A program made the position numbers and the translations under genes. The notes beneath the pieces were generated by a model. The model saw only the letters and a program-made list of their open reading frames with translations. It searched no databases and was not told the DNA's origin. From Glycomyces albidus (GTDB lineage: Bacteria > Actinomycetota > Actinomycetes > Mycobacteriales > Micromonosporaceae), in assembly GCF_009451885.1 (NCBI RefSeq), contig NZ_WIAO01000011.1, positions 62,001 to 126,000 of the forward strand: a stretch of DNA of 64,000 nt, given 5' to 3'. Below are positions 1-7,720 of this stretch, piece by piece; position 1 is the stretch's first letter, and every line of letters starts with the position of its first letter.

Positions 1-1
1 C

Positions 2-139
2 GAGGACACCATCGCGGCCGCCGCCGAAGCCGGAGCCGACGCCTTCGTCGCCGGCACCGCGGTCTACGGCGCCGCCGACCCAGCCGATGCGGCCAGGCGC
101 CTGCGCGCCCGCGCCGACGCGGCGCGAACACCCCGATGA
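2..139 (+). CDS. rpe: Ribulose-phosphate 3-epimerase, C-terminal end (partial)
   Basis: Only the last 45 codons lie in the window; the 5' part is cut off. The tail reads as the final beta-alpha unit of a TIM barrel, with the phosphate-binding segment VAGTAVYG followed by a DP motif and a terminal helix, as in Rpe. The enzyme interconverts ribulose 5-phosphate and xylulose 5-phosphate in the pentose phosphate pathway, so it supplies the ribulose 5-phosphate used by the riboflavin genes just downstream. Rpe beside rib genes is a common actinobacterial arrangement. The call rests on a short stretch plus context. Confidence 0.75.
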   Translation, partial: EDTIAAAAEAGADAFVAGTAVYGAADPADAARRLRARADAARTPR

Positions 140-146
140 GCGCCCC

Positions 147-1133
147 ATGGCCCCCACCCCTGACCTGGTCCTCATCGCCGACGCCGACCCCGAGATCGCG
201 GAATTCCTCGCCGCGAGACTGAGGGCCGACGGCTTCGACACCGCGCTCGCCCGCGACGGCTACCAGGCCCTCGCCGGCATCGCCCTGCGCCGCCCCGGCA
301 TCGTCCTCCTCGAAGCCGTCCTGCCGTTCATCGACGGCCTCGCCCTCACCCGGCAGCTCCGCGCCGACCCGGCCACCGCGAGCCTGCCGATCATCCTCCT
401 CGGCGCCCAGCCCTCCTCGGCCGACAAGATCGCCGGGCTCAAGGCCGGCGCCGACGACTACATCGCCAAGCCCTTCGACCCCGCCGAGGTCTCCGCCCGC
501 ATCGGCTCCGCGATCCGCCGCCACCGCGAGGTCCGCGAGTCCTCCCCGCTCACCGGCATGCCCGGCAACGACCGCATCCTCCGCGAACTCCAGTCCTGGA
601 TCAAGCGCGGCGACCCGTTCGCCCTCTGCTACATCGACATCGACCAGTTCAAAGCGGTCAACGACGTCTACGGGTTCGTCCGCGGCGACGAGTTCATCAA
701 GGGCCTCGCCGAATGCGTCTACTCCGCCGCCGGCGACGCCGGCGCAGCCCCGGTCTTCCTCGGCCACGTCGGCGGCGACGACTTCACCATCCTGTGCGTC
801 CCCGAACACGTCGAAGCCGTCACCGGGTTCCTCAACGACCACTTCGCGCGCCGCGTCCGCCAGCTCTGCGACCCCGCCGACGTCGAACGCGGCTACATCG
901 AGCACGCCGACCGCACCTCCCGGCGCATGACCCGCTCCCGCCTGCCCACCCTCTCCATCGGCGTCGCCCTCTCCACCCAGCGGCGCTTCTCCGACGCCTA
1001 CGAGGCCGTCGCCGAGGCCACCGCCCTCAAGAGCGTCGCCAAATCCCACACCGGCAACTACGTCGCCTACCCCGAGGGCCGGACCCCCGGCCGCACCGGC
1101 CGCCGCCCCGTGTTCTGGACGAACGAGCACTGA
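147..1133 (+). CDS. REC-GGDEF response-regulator-like protein with altered key residues
   Basis: The protein has 328 aa. An N-terminal receiver domain (about 6-125) is joined to a GGDEF domain (about 135-320), the diguanylate cyclase fold that makes cyclic-di-GMP from GTP. The receiver keeps an acidic pair (D12, D14) and Lys108 in IAKPF, but the phospho-acceptor position reads LLEAVLP, so Glu56 replaces Asp. The GGDEF signature is GGDDF (209-213), and GH in the upstream motif is GF. It may be a constitutive or non-catalytic module. I chose ATG 147 because the upstream in-frame ATG at 87 lies inside rpe. It sits between rpe and the FMN riboswitch, where ribD is often found. No histidine kinase is adjacent. 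Confidence 0.8.
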   Translation: MAPTPDLVLIADADPEIAEFLAARLRADGFDTALARDGYQALAGIALRRPGIVLLEAVLPFIDGLALTRQLRADPATASLPIILLGAQPSSADKIAGLKAGADDYIAKPFDPAEVSARIGSAIRRHREVRESSPLTGMPGNDRILRELQSWIKRGDPFALCYIDIDQFKAVNDVYGFVRGDEFIKGLAECVYSAAGDAGAAPVFLGHVGGDDFTILCVPEHVEAVTGFLNDHFARRVRQLCDPADVERGYIEHADRTSRRMTRSRLPTLSIGVALSTQRRFSDAYEAVAEATALKSVAKSHTGNYVAYPEGRTPGRTGRRPVFWTNEH

Positions 1134-1214
1134 ACCGCCCCGCCGCCAGTAGGGTGCGTCACAGTACGGACCGCCGCGGAATACCGGCGTGGCACAATTC
1201 CTTGTAGCAAACGC

Positions 1215-1352
1215 GCGTCAGCGGGGTCGGTGAAATTCCGAGCCGGCGGTGAGCGGCCAAGGCCGCAAGTCCGCGACCCGTCCGCAACCAGCGGACGGTT
1301 GACCTGGTGAGAATCCAGGACCGACGGTCAAAGTCCGGATGGGAGCAGACGC
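1215..1352 (+). promoter_or_regulatory. FMN riboswitch (RFN element)
   Basis: The leader of ribE has the RFN layout. A P1 stem is formed by GCGTC (1215-1219) and GACGC (1348-1352). The conserved blocks GAAATTCCGAGCCGGCGGT, GAATCCAGGACCGACGGT and AGTCCGGATGGGAG appear in the usual order. The aptamer binds flavin mononucleotide and represses downstream rib genes. About 90 nt separate it from the ribE start, with GC-rich complementary segments that could form the expression platform and hide the AGGTAGGGGG ribosome site just before GTG 1445. No uridine-rich terminator is visible, so translational control is my inference. Confidence 0.93.
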
Positions 1353-1444
1353 AACGCGGGCCGCCTTCGACGGCGCCTGCGCGCATTTCTCTTGCCCCCG
1401 CCTGCGCGTGAACTGACAACCGCAGCAGGTAGGGGGTTCCACCC

Positions 1445-2035
1445 GTGTTCACCGGAATCGTCGAAGAACTCGGCGAAGTCGTCAAGGCCGACGAGGCGTT
1501 CCTCGCCATCCGCGGCCCGCTCGTCACCACGGACGCCGCACTCGGCGACTCGATCAGCGTCAACGGCGTGTGCCTCACCGTGACCCTCGTCGAAGGCGAC
1601 GTCTTCCACGCCGACGTCATGGAGGAGACCTACCGCCGCACCGCCATCGGCGACCTCCGCGAAGGCGACCGGGTCAACCTCGAACGCGCCGCCACCCTCA
1701 CCACCCGCCTCGGCGGGCACCTCGTGCAGGGCCACGTCGACGGCGTCGCCCGCCTCGTCAAGCGCACCCCGGCCGCCGAATGGGAGGAAGTCACCTTCCG
1801 CCTGCCCCCCGGCCTCGCCAAGTACGTCGTCGAGAAGGGGTCCATCACCGTCGACGGCACCTCCCTCACCGTCGCGGCCATCGACGGCGACGAGTTCACC
1901 GTCGGCCTCATCCCCACCACCCTGGAAGCGACCACCCTGGGCCGCAAACAGGCCGGCGACCCGGTCCACATCGAGACCGACGTCGTCGCCAAGCACGTCG
2001 AGAAGCTGCTGCAGAGCACCGGGAGCGCGTTGTGA
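1445..2035 (+). CDS. ribE: Riboflavin synthase, alpha subunit
   Basis: 196 aa, the usual length. The N-terminus [10 protein letters not shown] is the family hallmark, and two lumazine-binding repeats of about 95 residues each follow (1-97 and 98-190). The enzyme dismutates two molecules of 6,7-dimethyl-8-ribityllumazine to riboflavin and 5-amino-6-ribitylamino-uracil, the last step of riboflavin synthesis. The start is GTG with a G-rich ribosome site 6-14 nt upstream. It is the first gene of the FMN-riboswitch operon and its TGA overlaps the GTG of the next gene. No ribD is present in the cluster, so the deaminase-reductase must be elsewhere. Confidence 0.95.
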   Translation: MFTGIVEELGEVVKADEAFLAIRGPLVTTDAALGDSISVNGVCLTVTLVEGDVFHADVMEETYRRTAIGDLREGDRVNLERAATLTTRLGGHLVQGHVDGVARLVKRTPAAEWEEVTFRLPPGLAKYVVEKGSITVDGTSLTVAAIDGDEFTVGLIPTTLEATTLGRKQAGDPVHIETDVVAKHVEKLLQSTGSAL

Positions 2036-3282
2036 ACGACATCCGCCTGGACACCGTGGAAGACGCGATCAAGGCCATCGCCGCAGGGCGGGCCGTGATC
2101 GTCGCCGACGACGCCGACCGCGAGAACGAAGGCGACATCGTCTTCGCCGCCGAGGACGCCACCACCGAACTGCTCGCGTTCACGATCCGCCACACCGGCG
2201 GATACATCTGCGTCGCCATGCCCGAGGACACCGCCGACCGGCTCGACCTGCCCCCGGCCTACCACGTCAACCAGGACTACAAGGGCACCGCGTTCGCCGT
2301 CACCGTCGACGCCCGCAAGGGCGTCACCACCGGCATCTCCGCGGCCGACCGCGCCCAGACCATCCGCGTCCTCGGCGACCCCGCGACCCTGGCGACCGAC
2401 CTGAACCGGCCCGGACACGTCGTCCCCCTGCGCGCCAAGGACGGCGGCGTGCTCGTCCGCCGCGGCCACACCGAGGCCGCCGTGGACCTCACCCGTCTCG
2501 CCGGCAAGCAGCCGATCGGCGCGATCTCCGAGATGATGAACGACGACGGCTCCATGATGCGCGGCCCCGAACTCCGCGACTTCGCCGACGAACACGGCCT
2601 GCCGTTCATCACCGTCGCCCAGCTCGCCGAATGGCGCCAGCGCAACGAAGTCCACGTCAAGCGCCTCGCCGAGGCCCGCCTCCCGCTCGAGGCGGGGGAG
2701 TTCACCGCGATCGGCTACCGCGCCGTCTTCGACGGCAACGAGCACGTCGCGCTCGTCAAGGGCGACATCGGCGACGGCGAGGACGTCCTCGTCCGCGTCC
2801 ACTCCGAGTGCCTCACCGGCGACGCCTTCGGCTCGCTGCGCTGCGACTGCGGGCCCCAGCTCCAGGCCGCCCTGCGCGCCGTCGAGGCCGAAGGCCGCGG
2901 CGTCGTCCTCTACATGCGCGGCCACGAGGGCCGCGGCATCGGCCTGGTCCACAAGCTCCAGGCCTACCAGCTCCAGGACCAGGGCCGCGACACCGTCGAC
3001 GCGAACCTCGAACTCGGCCTGCCCGCCGACGCCCGCGACTGGGGCATCGGCGCGCAGATCCTCGCCGACCTCGGCATCACCTCGATGCGGCTGCTGACCA
3101 ACAACCCGGACAAGCGCGCCGGGATCGAAGGCCACGGCCTCAAGGTCGTCGAGCGCGTGGCACTGCCGACCTACGCCACGCCCGACAACATCGCCTACCT
3201 CACCACCAAGCGCGACCGCATGGGGCACCTCCTCGCGGACCTGCCCCGGCTCGCGCCCGTCAACGCACTCGGAGCCGCATAG
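2032..3282 (+). CDS. ribBA: Bifunctional 3,4-dihydroxy-2-butanone-4-phosphate synthase / GTP cyclohydrolase II
   Basis: 416 aa in two domains. Residues 1-205 form DHBP synthase, which makes the four-carbon unit from ribulose 5-phosphate; the acidic motif DADRENEGD is at 27-35 and GHTEAAVDL at 145-153. Residues 206-416 form GTP cyclohydrolase II, with the zinc ligands Cys260, Cys271 and Cys273 in SEC and CDC and the EGRGIGL catalytic stretch after them. Together they start both branches of riboflavin synthesis. The start is GTG 2032, overlapping the ribE stop by 4 nt, which indicates translational coupling. Both active sites look intact. Confidence 0.95.
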   Translation: MNDIRLDTVEDAIKAIAAGRAVIVADDADRENEGDIVFAAEDATTELLAFTIRHTGGYICVAMPEDTADRLDLPPAYHVNQDYKGTAFAVTVDARKGVTTGISAADRAQTIRVLGDPATLATDLNRPGHVVPLRAKDGGVLVRRGHTEAAVDLTRLAGKQPIGAISEMMNDDGSMMRGPELRDFADEHGLPFITVAQLAEWRQRNEVHVKRLAEARLPLEAGEFTAIGYRAVFDGNEHVALVKGDIGDGEDVLVRVHSECLTGDAFGSLRCDCGPQLQAALRAVEAEGRGVVLYMRGHEGRGIGLVHKLQAYQLQDQGRDTVDANLELGLPADARDWGIGAQILADLGITSMRLLTNNPDKRAGIEGHGLKVVERVALPTYATPDNIAYLTTKRDRMGHLLADLPRLAPVNALGAA

Positions 3283-3284
3283 CC

Positions 3285-3755
3285 ATGTCCGGACAAGGAG
3301 CACCCGAACCCAAGGTCCCCGACGCCACCGGGCTCACCCTCGGCATCGTCGCCACCGACTGGAACGCCGCCGTCGTCGGCCAGCTCCTCAAGCGCGCCCT
3401 CGAGGCCGCCGAGGACGCCAAGGCCGCCGAGGTCAAGGTCCTGCACGTCGCCGGGGCCGTCGAACTCCCGGTCGCCGCCCAGGCGCTCGCCCGCCGATAC
3501 GACGCCGTGGTCGCCCTCGGCACCGTCATCCGCGGCGGCACCGCCCACTTCGACTACGTCTGCAAGTCCGTCACCGAAGGGCTCACCCGGGTCGCACTCG
3601 ACGAGTCGACCCCGGTCGCCCACGGCGTCCTCACGGTCGACGACCAGGAGCAGGCCCTCGCCCGCGCCGGGTTCCCCGACTCGACCGAGGACAAGGGCTA
3701 CGAGGCCGTCGTCGCCGCCCTCGGCGCCGCGCTGGCGATCCGCTCGCTGGACTGA
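3285..3755 (+). CDS. ribH: 6,7-dimethyl-8-ribityllumazine synthase
   Basis: 156 aa. It condenses 5-amino-6-ribitylamino-uracil with 3,4-dihydroxy-2-butanone 4-phosphate. The sequence shows the family core: VATDWN near the substrate pocket, AGAVELP, and GGTAHFDYV with the catalytic His at residue 88. It probably forms the icosahedral or pentameric assembly typical of the family. ATG 3285 lies 2 nt after the ribBA stop, so it is co-translated in the riboswitch-controlled operon. A strong hairpin follows and ends the operon. Confidence 0.95.
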   Translation: MSGQGAPEPKVPDATGLTLGIVATDWNAAVVGQLLKRALEAAEDAKAAEVKVLHVAGAVELPVAAQALARRYDAVVALGTVIRGGTAHFDYVCKSVTEGLTRVALDESTPVAHGVLTVDDQEQALARAGFPDSTEDKGYEAVVAALGAALAIRSLD

Positions 3756-3764
3756 ATGCCGACC

Positions 3765-3796
3765 GAAGCCGCGCCCGCGTCTGCGGGCGCGGCTTC
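3765..3796. terminator. Hairpin terminator between ribH and the convergent glycosyltransferase
   Basis: A perfect 14-bp stem (GAAGCCGCGCCCGC and its complement) encloses the loop GTCT, 10 nt after the ribH stop. No long U-tract follows on the plus strand, as is usual in high-GC actinobacteria. It can serve both convergent transcripts. Confidence 0.75.
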
Positions 3797-3850
3797 GCCG
3801 TACGCGTGACCGGTGGACCGGATGACGACCGCTCCGACCCGCCGGGCGGC

Positions 3851-5302
3851 CTAGCTGTAGTGCCGGAAGTCCGGCCACATCAGGTCCCATGCGCGGACCG
3901 GGCCCCGGCAGACGGCGACGACCGCGCCCTGCTCCTCGTTGTCGACCCCCACGCGGTTGTCCAGTTCGGCGGCGCGGTCGCACGTGTCGAAGTACGCGCC
4001 GACCGCGCCGAGTTCGAGCCCGACCGCGATCACCGTGTCGGTCCCGGCGGGCGGCGGGCCGTACTCGTGGAGGGCGTTGTGGCCGCTGTAGACCGGCGGC
4101 AGGTCCTCGCCGTACCGCTCGAGCGCGCCGGCCTCGCCGTAGTTCTGGGTGATGATCACCGCGTTCGCCCGGGTCTCGGGCGGCAGCGCGGCGACCACGG
4201 CCTCGACCTGGTCGGTGTACGCCTGCCAGCCGACCTGGTCGGGCACCGAGTTGTTCATGTCCGGGATCGGCGTGTCGCCGACGGCCGCGACGGGGATCAG
4301 CGGCAGGGCGACGACCGCGGAGACCGCGGCGTTGAGCGCGACCGCGCCGACCAGCCAGGCGCGGCGGCCCCGGCCGCGGGCCCAGGCCGCCACCGGGACG
4401 CACCCGATCGCGTAGAACGCGATCACCAGGCCCATCGGGTAGTAGAACTGGCCGCCGGTCACGAGCACGGCCGCCAGCAGCACCGGGTAGGCGATCGCGA
4501 GCGCGCGGATCGGCCGCCACTCGGCGCGCCTGACGAGCGCCCAGACGCCCGCGAACCAGACCGGCACGAGGAACAGCCCGACCAGCAGGAACTGGAAGGG
4601 CAGCAGCAGGATCCGGTTCTCGGCACCGTCCTCCTCAGCGATCGCCGAGGCCATCTCCAGCTGCGGCCAGTCGTTCACGGCCTGGTAGACCAGGTTCGGC
4701 GACCCGACGGCGAGCGCGATCGCGACGCCCGCCCACAGCCACTTCGAGGCGAGCGCCCGCCTGGGGCCCGCGGCGAGCAGTCCGACCGCGAGGCTCAGGA
4801 GCAGCAGCACGACCAGGTGCTTGTTGTAGAGCCCGATCCCGGTCGCGGCGCCGACCGCGAGCCACCACCGGGGGTCGCGCATCAGGGCCCGGATCGCGAA
4901 CAGCAGCACCGCCACCCACACCACGAGGTCCACTGTGGCCGTCGAAAGGGTGTGCCCGAAGGCGAGGGCGACGCCGGCGAACGCCAGGCCCCAGGCGCAC
5001 AGCGCCTGGGCGGCCCTGCCGCCGCCGAGTTCGCGGGTGATGAGCACCGCGAGCCACAGCACGCCGATCATGCACAGGACCGACGGCAGCCGCAGGGCCC
5101 ACAGGCCGTCCCCGAACAGCGCGATCGAGGCCTGCCCGAGCAGCGGGGTGAGCGGCGGCTGGTCGACGTAGCCCCAGGCGGGGTCGAGCATGCGGAAGTA
5201 CAGCTCGTCGCGGTGGTAGTCGTACCTGCCGTTGGTGAGGGCGAGCGCGGCGGCGAGCGCGAGGCTCGCCAGTGCGGGGTGGAGTCGGTGGAGAGGACGC
5301 AT
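3851..5302 (-). CDS. GT39/ArnT-like polytopic membrane glycosyltransferase
   Basis: 483 aa with about 10-12 hydrophobic segments from residue 8 to about 370 and an extracytoplasmic-looking C-terminal domain. The N-terminal loop reads YDYHRDELYF...GYVDQPPLTPLL, which is the first-loop acidic motif of GT-C (PMT/ArnT-type) transferases using polyprenyl-phosphate sugars. The acceptor is unknown; cell-envelope glycans or lipids are plausible. The start ATG at 5302 has GAAAGG upstream and gives a clean first membrane helix, while the longer in-frame extension is not protein-like. It stands alone, convergent with ribH. Confidence 0.78.
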   Translation of the reverse strand: MRPLHRLHPALASLALAAALALTNGRYDYHRDELYFRMLDPAWGYVDQPPLTPLLGQASIALFGDGLWALRLPSVLCMIGVLWLAVLITRELGGGRAAQALCAWGLAFAGVALAFGHTLSTATVDLVVWVAVLLFAIRALMRDPRWWLAVGAATGIGLYNKHLVVLLLLSLAVGLLAAGPRRALASKWLWAGVAIALAVGSPNLVYQAVNDWPQLEMASAIAEEDGAENRILLLPFQFLLVGLFLVPVWFAGVWALVRRAEWRPIRALAIAYPVLLAAVLVTGGQFYYPMGLVIAFYAIGCVPVAAWARGRGRRAWLVGAVALNAAVSAVVALPLIPVAAVGDTPIPDMNNSVPDQVGWQAYTDQVEAVVAALPPETRANAVIITQNYGEAGALERYGEDLPPVYSGHNALHEYGPPPAGTDTVIAVGLELGAVGAYFDTCDRAAELDNRVGVDNEEQGAVVAVCRGPVRAWDLMWPDFRHYS

Positions 5303-5476
5303 GGATCGGCGGCCTTTCGAGGGTGAGGGGGCCCGGCCCTGAGCGTACCGCTCCGGGTCCCCACTCGTCCCTCCGGCATCACATCGACGGCCGCGTGGAA
5401 GCCGGGCGCGTCCGCCGCGATGAATCGGCGGCGCCGGCGTCGTCTCAACGGGCACCAACGAACCCGAGGAGACGAC

Positions 5477-5758
5477 ATGGCCGACCCGCAGGATCTCGAC
5501 TACACCTTCACCGCGCCGATCGAGAAGGACGGGTCCTTCCCGACCTACCTCACCGTGCCCGGCTCCGCCGAGCTGCTCGGCACCCGCAAGGCCGTGAAGG
5601 TCACCGGGACGATGGACGGCCACGAGTTCGCCGCGACCCTGATGCCCTCGGGCTCGGGCCCGCACTGGCTGCCGGTCCGGGCCGCCCTCGTGAAGGCCCT
5701 GGGCAAGGGCGCCGCCGGCGAAGCGGTGACCGTCCATCTGTCCCGGCGGCTGACCTAA
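5477..5758 (+). CDS. DUF1905 domain protein
   Basis: 93 aa. It matches the DUF1905 pattern: an N-terminal F-x-A-x-I-E segment, a tyrosine-valine-P turn (YLTVP), a GT-R-K-x-V-K-V block followed by an internal DGHEF loop, and a C-terminal GxAGExVTVHL stretch. The fold is a small beta barrel of unknown function that in other proteins is linked to a YdeI-type domain; here it is alone. ATG 5477 has a GAGGAG ribosome site. Its TAA overlaps tail-to-tail by 4 nt with the stop of the next minus-strand gene. Confidence 0.72.
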   Translation: MADPQDLDYTFTAPIEKDGSFPTYLTVPGSAELLGTRKAVKVTGTMDGHEFAATLMPSGSGPHWLPVRAALVKALGKGAAGEAVTVHLSRRLT

Positions 5759-6666
5759 GCCGCGTCGAGCCGCGCGAAGTAGGCGTCCACCAGGGGTCTG
5801 CCGATCCCGGTCATCCACTGCTCGAAGGTCAGCAGGCCCGGGTGGATCCGCCGCAGCGCCTCGATGTCGACCTCGATGCGGTGCCGGTTGAGCATGCCGA
5901 TGGTCTTCGCGGTCGTCGGGTCGCCGGCCAGCGCCTGCGCGGCGTCGATGCCCACGAACGGCACCTCGCGCCCGGTGACGCGCGCGATGAGGGCCGCTTT
6001 CTCGACCTGGGTGAGGTCGTCTCCGGCGAGCTCGTACGCCTTGCCTGCGTGCGCCTCGGGGTCGGCGAAGGCGATCGCCGCGAAGGCCGCGATGTCGGCG
6101 GCGGCGATCTGCGGCTCGTACGTGTCGGCGTGCAGGAGCGAGACCAGCGCGCCGTCCTGGAGCTCCCTGGGGGAGTCGAACGTGTTCTCCATGAACGCGG
6201 AGGGCCGCAGGAACGTGTACGGGACGCCGCCCGCCTCGATCGCGCGCTCGGCTGCGGACTTGCGCTGCAGCATGTCCATGTGCGGTTCGAGCGGCCCGCC
6301 GACGCCGATCACCGAGGAGTGGACGAGGTGCGCGGCCCCAGCGGCCTTCGCCGCCGCCGCCAGGTTCGCGGCCGAGCGCTCCTCGTGTCCGAGGTCGTGC
6401 CCGTACGGCCCTCCCTCGTACGAGCCCGCGTGGACGCTGAAGACGCCCCAGACGCCCTCGGCCGCCCGGTCGAGCGATGCCCGGTCGTCGAGGTCGCCGG
6501 CCACGACTTCGGCCCCGGCCTCCTTGAGCGCCTTGGTCTTCGCGCTGGACGCGTCGCGGGTCAGCGCCCGGACCCGCCAGCCGTCGGCGAGGAGCCGGGC
6601 CGCGACGGCCCCGCCCTGACGGCCGGTCGCGCCGGTCACGAGAATGGTCCTGTCCGTGGGGGCCAT
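5755..6666 (-). CDS. NmrA-like NAD(P)-binding protein
   Basis: 303 aa. The N-terminal Rossmann motif is TGATGRQGGAVA (about 10-21), followed by DLDDRASLDRAAEGV, as in the NmrA/HSCARG branch of atypical short-chain dehydrogenases. These proteins bind NADP and act as redox sensors or isoflavone-reductase-like enzymes; the catalytic Tyr-x3-Lys of classical SDRs is not obvious. The start was set at the ATG before APTDRTILV because the upstream 24 codons are non-conserved. It is divergent from the TetR gene at 6775 and is the likely target of that regulator. Confidence 0.82.
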   Translation of the reverse strand: MAPTDRTILVTGATGRQGGAVAARLLADGWRVRALTRDASSAKTKALKEAGAEVVAGDLDDRASLDRAAEGVWGVFSVHAGSYEGGPYGHDLGHEERSAANLAAAAKAAGAAHLVHSSVIGVGGPLEPHMDMLQRKSAAERAIEAGGVPYTFLRPSAFMENTFDSPRELQDGALVSLLHADTYEPQIAAADIAAFAAIAFADPEAHAGKAYELAGDDLTQVEKAALIARVTGREVPFVGIDAAQALAGDPTTAKTIGMLNRHRIEVDIEALRRIHPGLLTFEQWMTGIGRPLVDAYFARLDAA

Positions 6667-6720
6667 GAGCGGTCCTTTCCGTTCCTTCGGCCGCCGACTA
6701 GTATCGGAGTCGGCGACCCG

Positions 6721-6755
6721 GTTGTTGAAACGGAACACTACACCCGTTTAACAGC
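6721..6755. promoter_or_regulatory. Candidate TetR operator between NmrA-like gene and TetR gene
   Basis: An imperfect inverted repeat, GTTGTTGAAACGG and CCCGTTTAACAGC, flanks a 9-nt centre in the 108-nt divergent intergenic space. Position and symmetry suit autoregulation by the TetR protein; this is inferred from sequence only. Confidence 0.45.
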
Positions 6756-6774
6756 GGGCGCGAGAGGGGGCACG

Positions 6775-7551
6775 TTGGAGACGACTGCGGAGGACGCGGC
6801 CAGGGGCACCGCGAAGCGGGCCGAACGCGCTGACGCCCAGCGCAACCGGCTCAAGGTGCTGGAGACGGCCGACCGCCTCTTCGGCGAGCGCGGCACCGCG
6901 GTCTCCCTGGGGGAGATCGCCGCCGCGGCCGGCGTCGGCGCCGGCACCGTCTACCGCCACTTCCCGACCAAGGACGCGCTGCTCGCGACGATCCTGGACC
7001 ACCGCCTGTCCCAGATCGGCGAGTTCGGCGAGCGGGCCCTGCGCGAGCCCGACCCCGAGGCGGCCTTCTTCGGGTACCTGCGGTTCATCACCGGCCGGGC
7101 CCTGGAGAACCGGGCCATCTGCGAGGCCCTCGCCGCCCGCGGCGACTGGATCGAACCCGAGAAGGCGGGCGGGAAGTGCGTCATCGACGCGCCCCTCGGC
7201 GTGCTCCTGCGCCGCGCCCAGCGGGCCGGGGCCGTACGCGCCGACCTGGACGCGAGCGATGTCCGGGCCCTCATGTCCGGGTGCACCGGCATCGTCCGGT
7301 CCACCACCTCGAAGGACCAGGCCCGCCGGCTCGCCGAGATCGTGTGGGACGGGCTCCGCGCGGAACGGAACCCCGGACTTCGTAACGAAACGCGACCCGA
7401 GCGCGAGGCTCGTAACGAAATATCCGTAACGGAACGCGCCTGCCCGGTGTGCGGCGGACCGATCGCGCCGACCGCCACCGGCCGCCCCGCCAAGTACTGC
7501 TCCCCGGCCTGCCGCCAGAAGGCGTTCCGCGACAAGCGGAAGGCCGCCTGA
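6775..7551 (+). CDS. TetR-family repressor with C-terminal Cys4 zinc-ribbon-like tail
   Basis: 258 aa from TTG 6775 with AGAGGGGG 4 nt upstream. The HTH is clear at about residues 35-65 (VSLGEIAAAAGVGAGTVYRHF, split by G). A ligand-binding domain runs to about 205. After it comes an unusual linker and a tail CPVCG...YCSPACR, a C-x2-C/C-x3-C zinc-ribbon-like motif found in small actinobacterial proteins. The linker DNA carries three CGTAACG(A/G)A repeats (7381, 7411, 7425). The natural TetR stop may have been lost, giving a fusion. It is divergent from the NmrA-like gene, its probable target. Confidence 0.8.
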   Translation: METTAEDAARGTAKRAERADAQRNRLKVLETADRLFGERGTAVSLGEIAAAAGVGAGTVYRHFPTKDALLATILDHRLSQIGEFGERALREPDPEAAFFGYLRFITGRALENRAICEALAARGDWIEPEKAGGKCVIDAPLGVLLRRAQRAGAVRADLDASDVRALMSGCTGIVRSTTSKDQARRLAEIVWDGLRAERNPGLRNETRPEREARNEISVTERACPVCGGPIAPTATGRPAKYCSPACRQKAFRDKRKAA

Positions 7552-7655
7552 CCGGCGCCCGGCGCCGCCCCTCGGAACCGCTGCGCCTTGCGCCGAGGGC
7601 GCTGCCGCGCAGGCCGCCGCCGCATCCTGCCGCCGGAGCCGCCCCGAACTATTGC

Positions 7656-7681
7656 TTGACCGGTAAACGCTCGCCTAGGAT
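7656..7681 (+). promoter_or_regulatory. Possible promoter/operator of the GH2 gene
   Basis: TTGACC (7656) and TAGGAT (7676) resemble -35 and -10 boxes but are only 14 nt apart; TTGCTT at 7652 gives 18 nt instead. The nearby ACCGGTAAAC resembles half of a LacI-type operator. The arrangement suggests sugar-responsive control, but the evidence is weak. Confidence 0.3.
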
Positions 7682-7720
7682 CGACACGGCTTACCGTCGA
7701 CCCCTTCGGAGGAGACCGCC

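Noticed and set aside
1570-2030. Long plus-strand frame running through ribE in another phase
   Set aside because: It is an Arg/Pro-rich shadow of ribE; the true ribBA start is GTG 2032.
1630-3303. 557-codon minus-strand frame over ribE-ribBA
   Set aside because: Composition (Val/Asp/Gly/Glu-rich) is that of an antisense shadow in high-GC DNA, with no domain.
6178-6195. GAACGTGTTC, resembling a LexA box
   Set aside because: It lies inside the NmrA-like coding sequence, not in a promoter.
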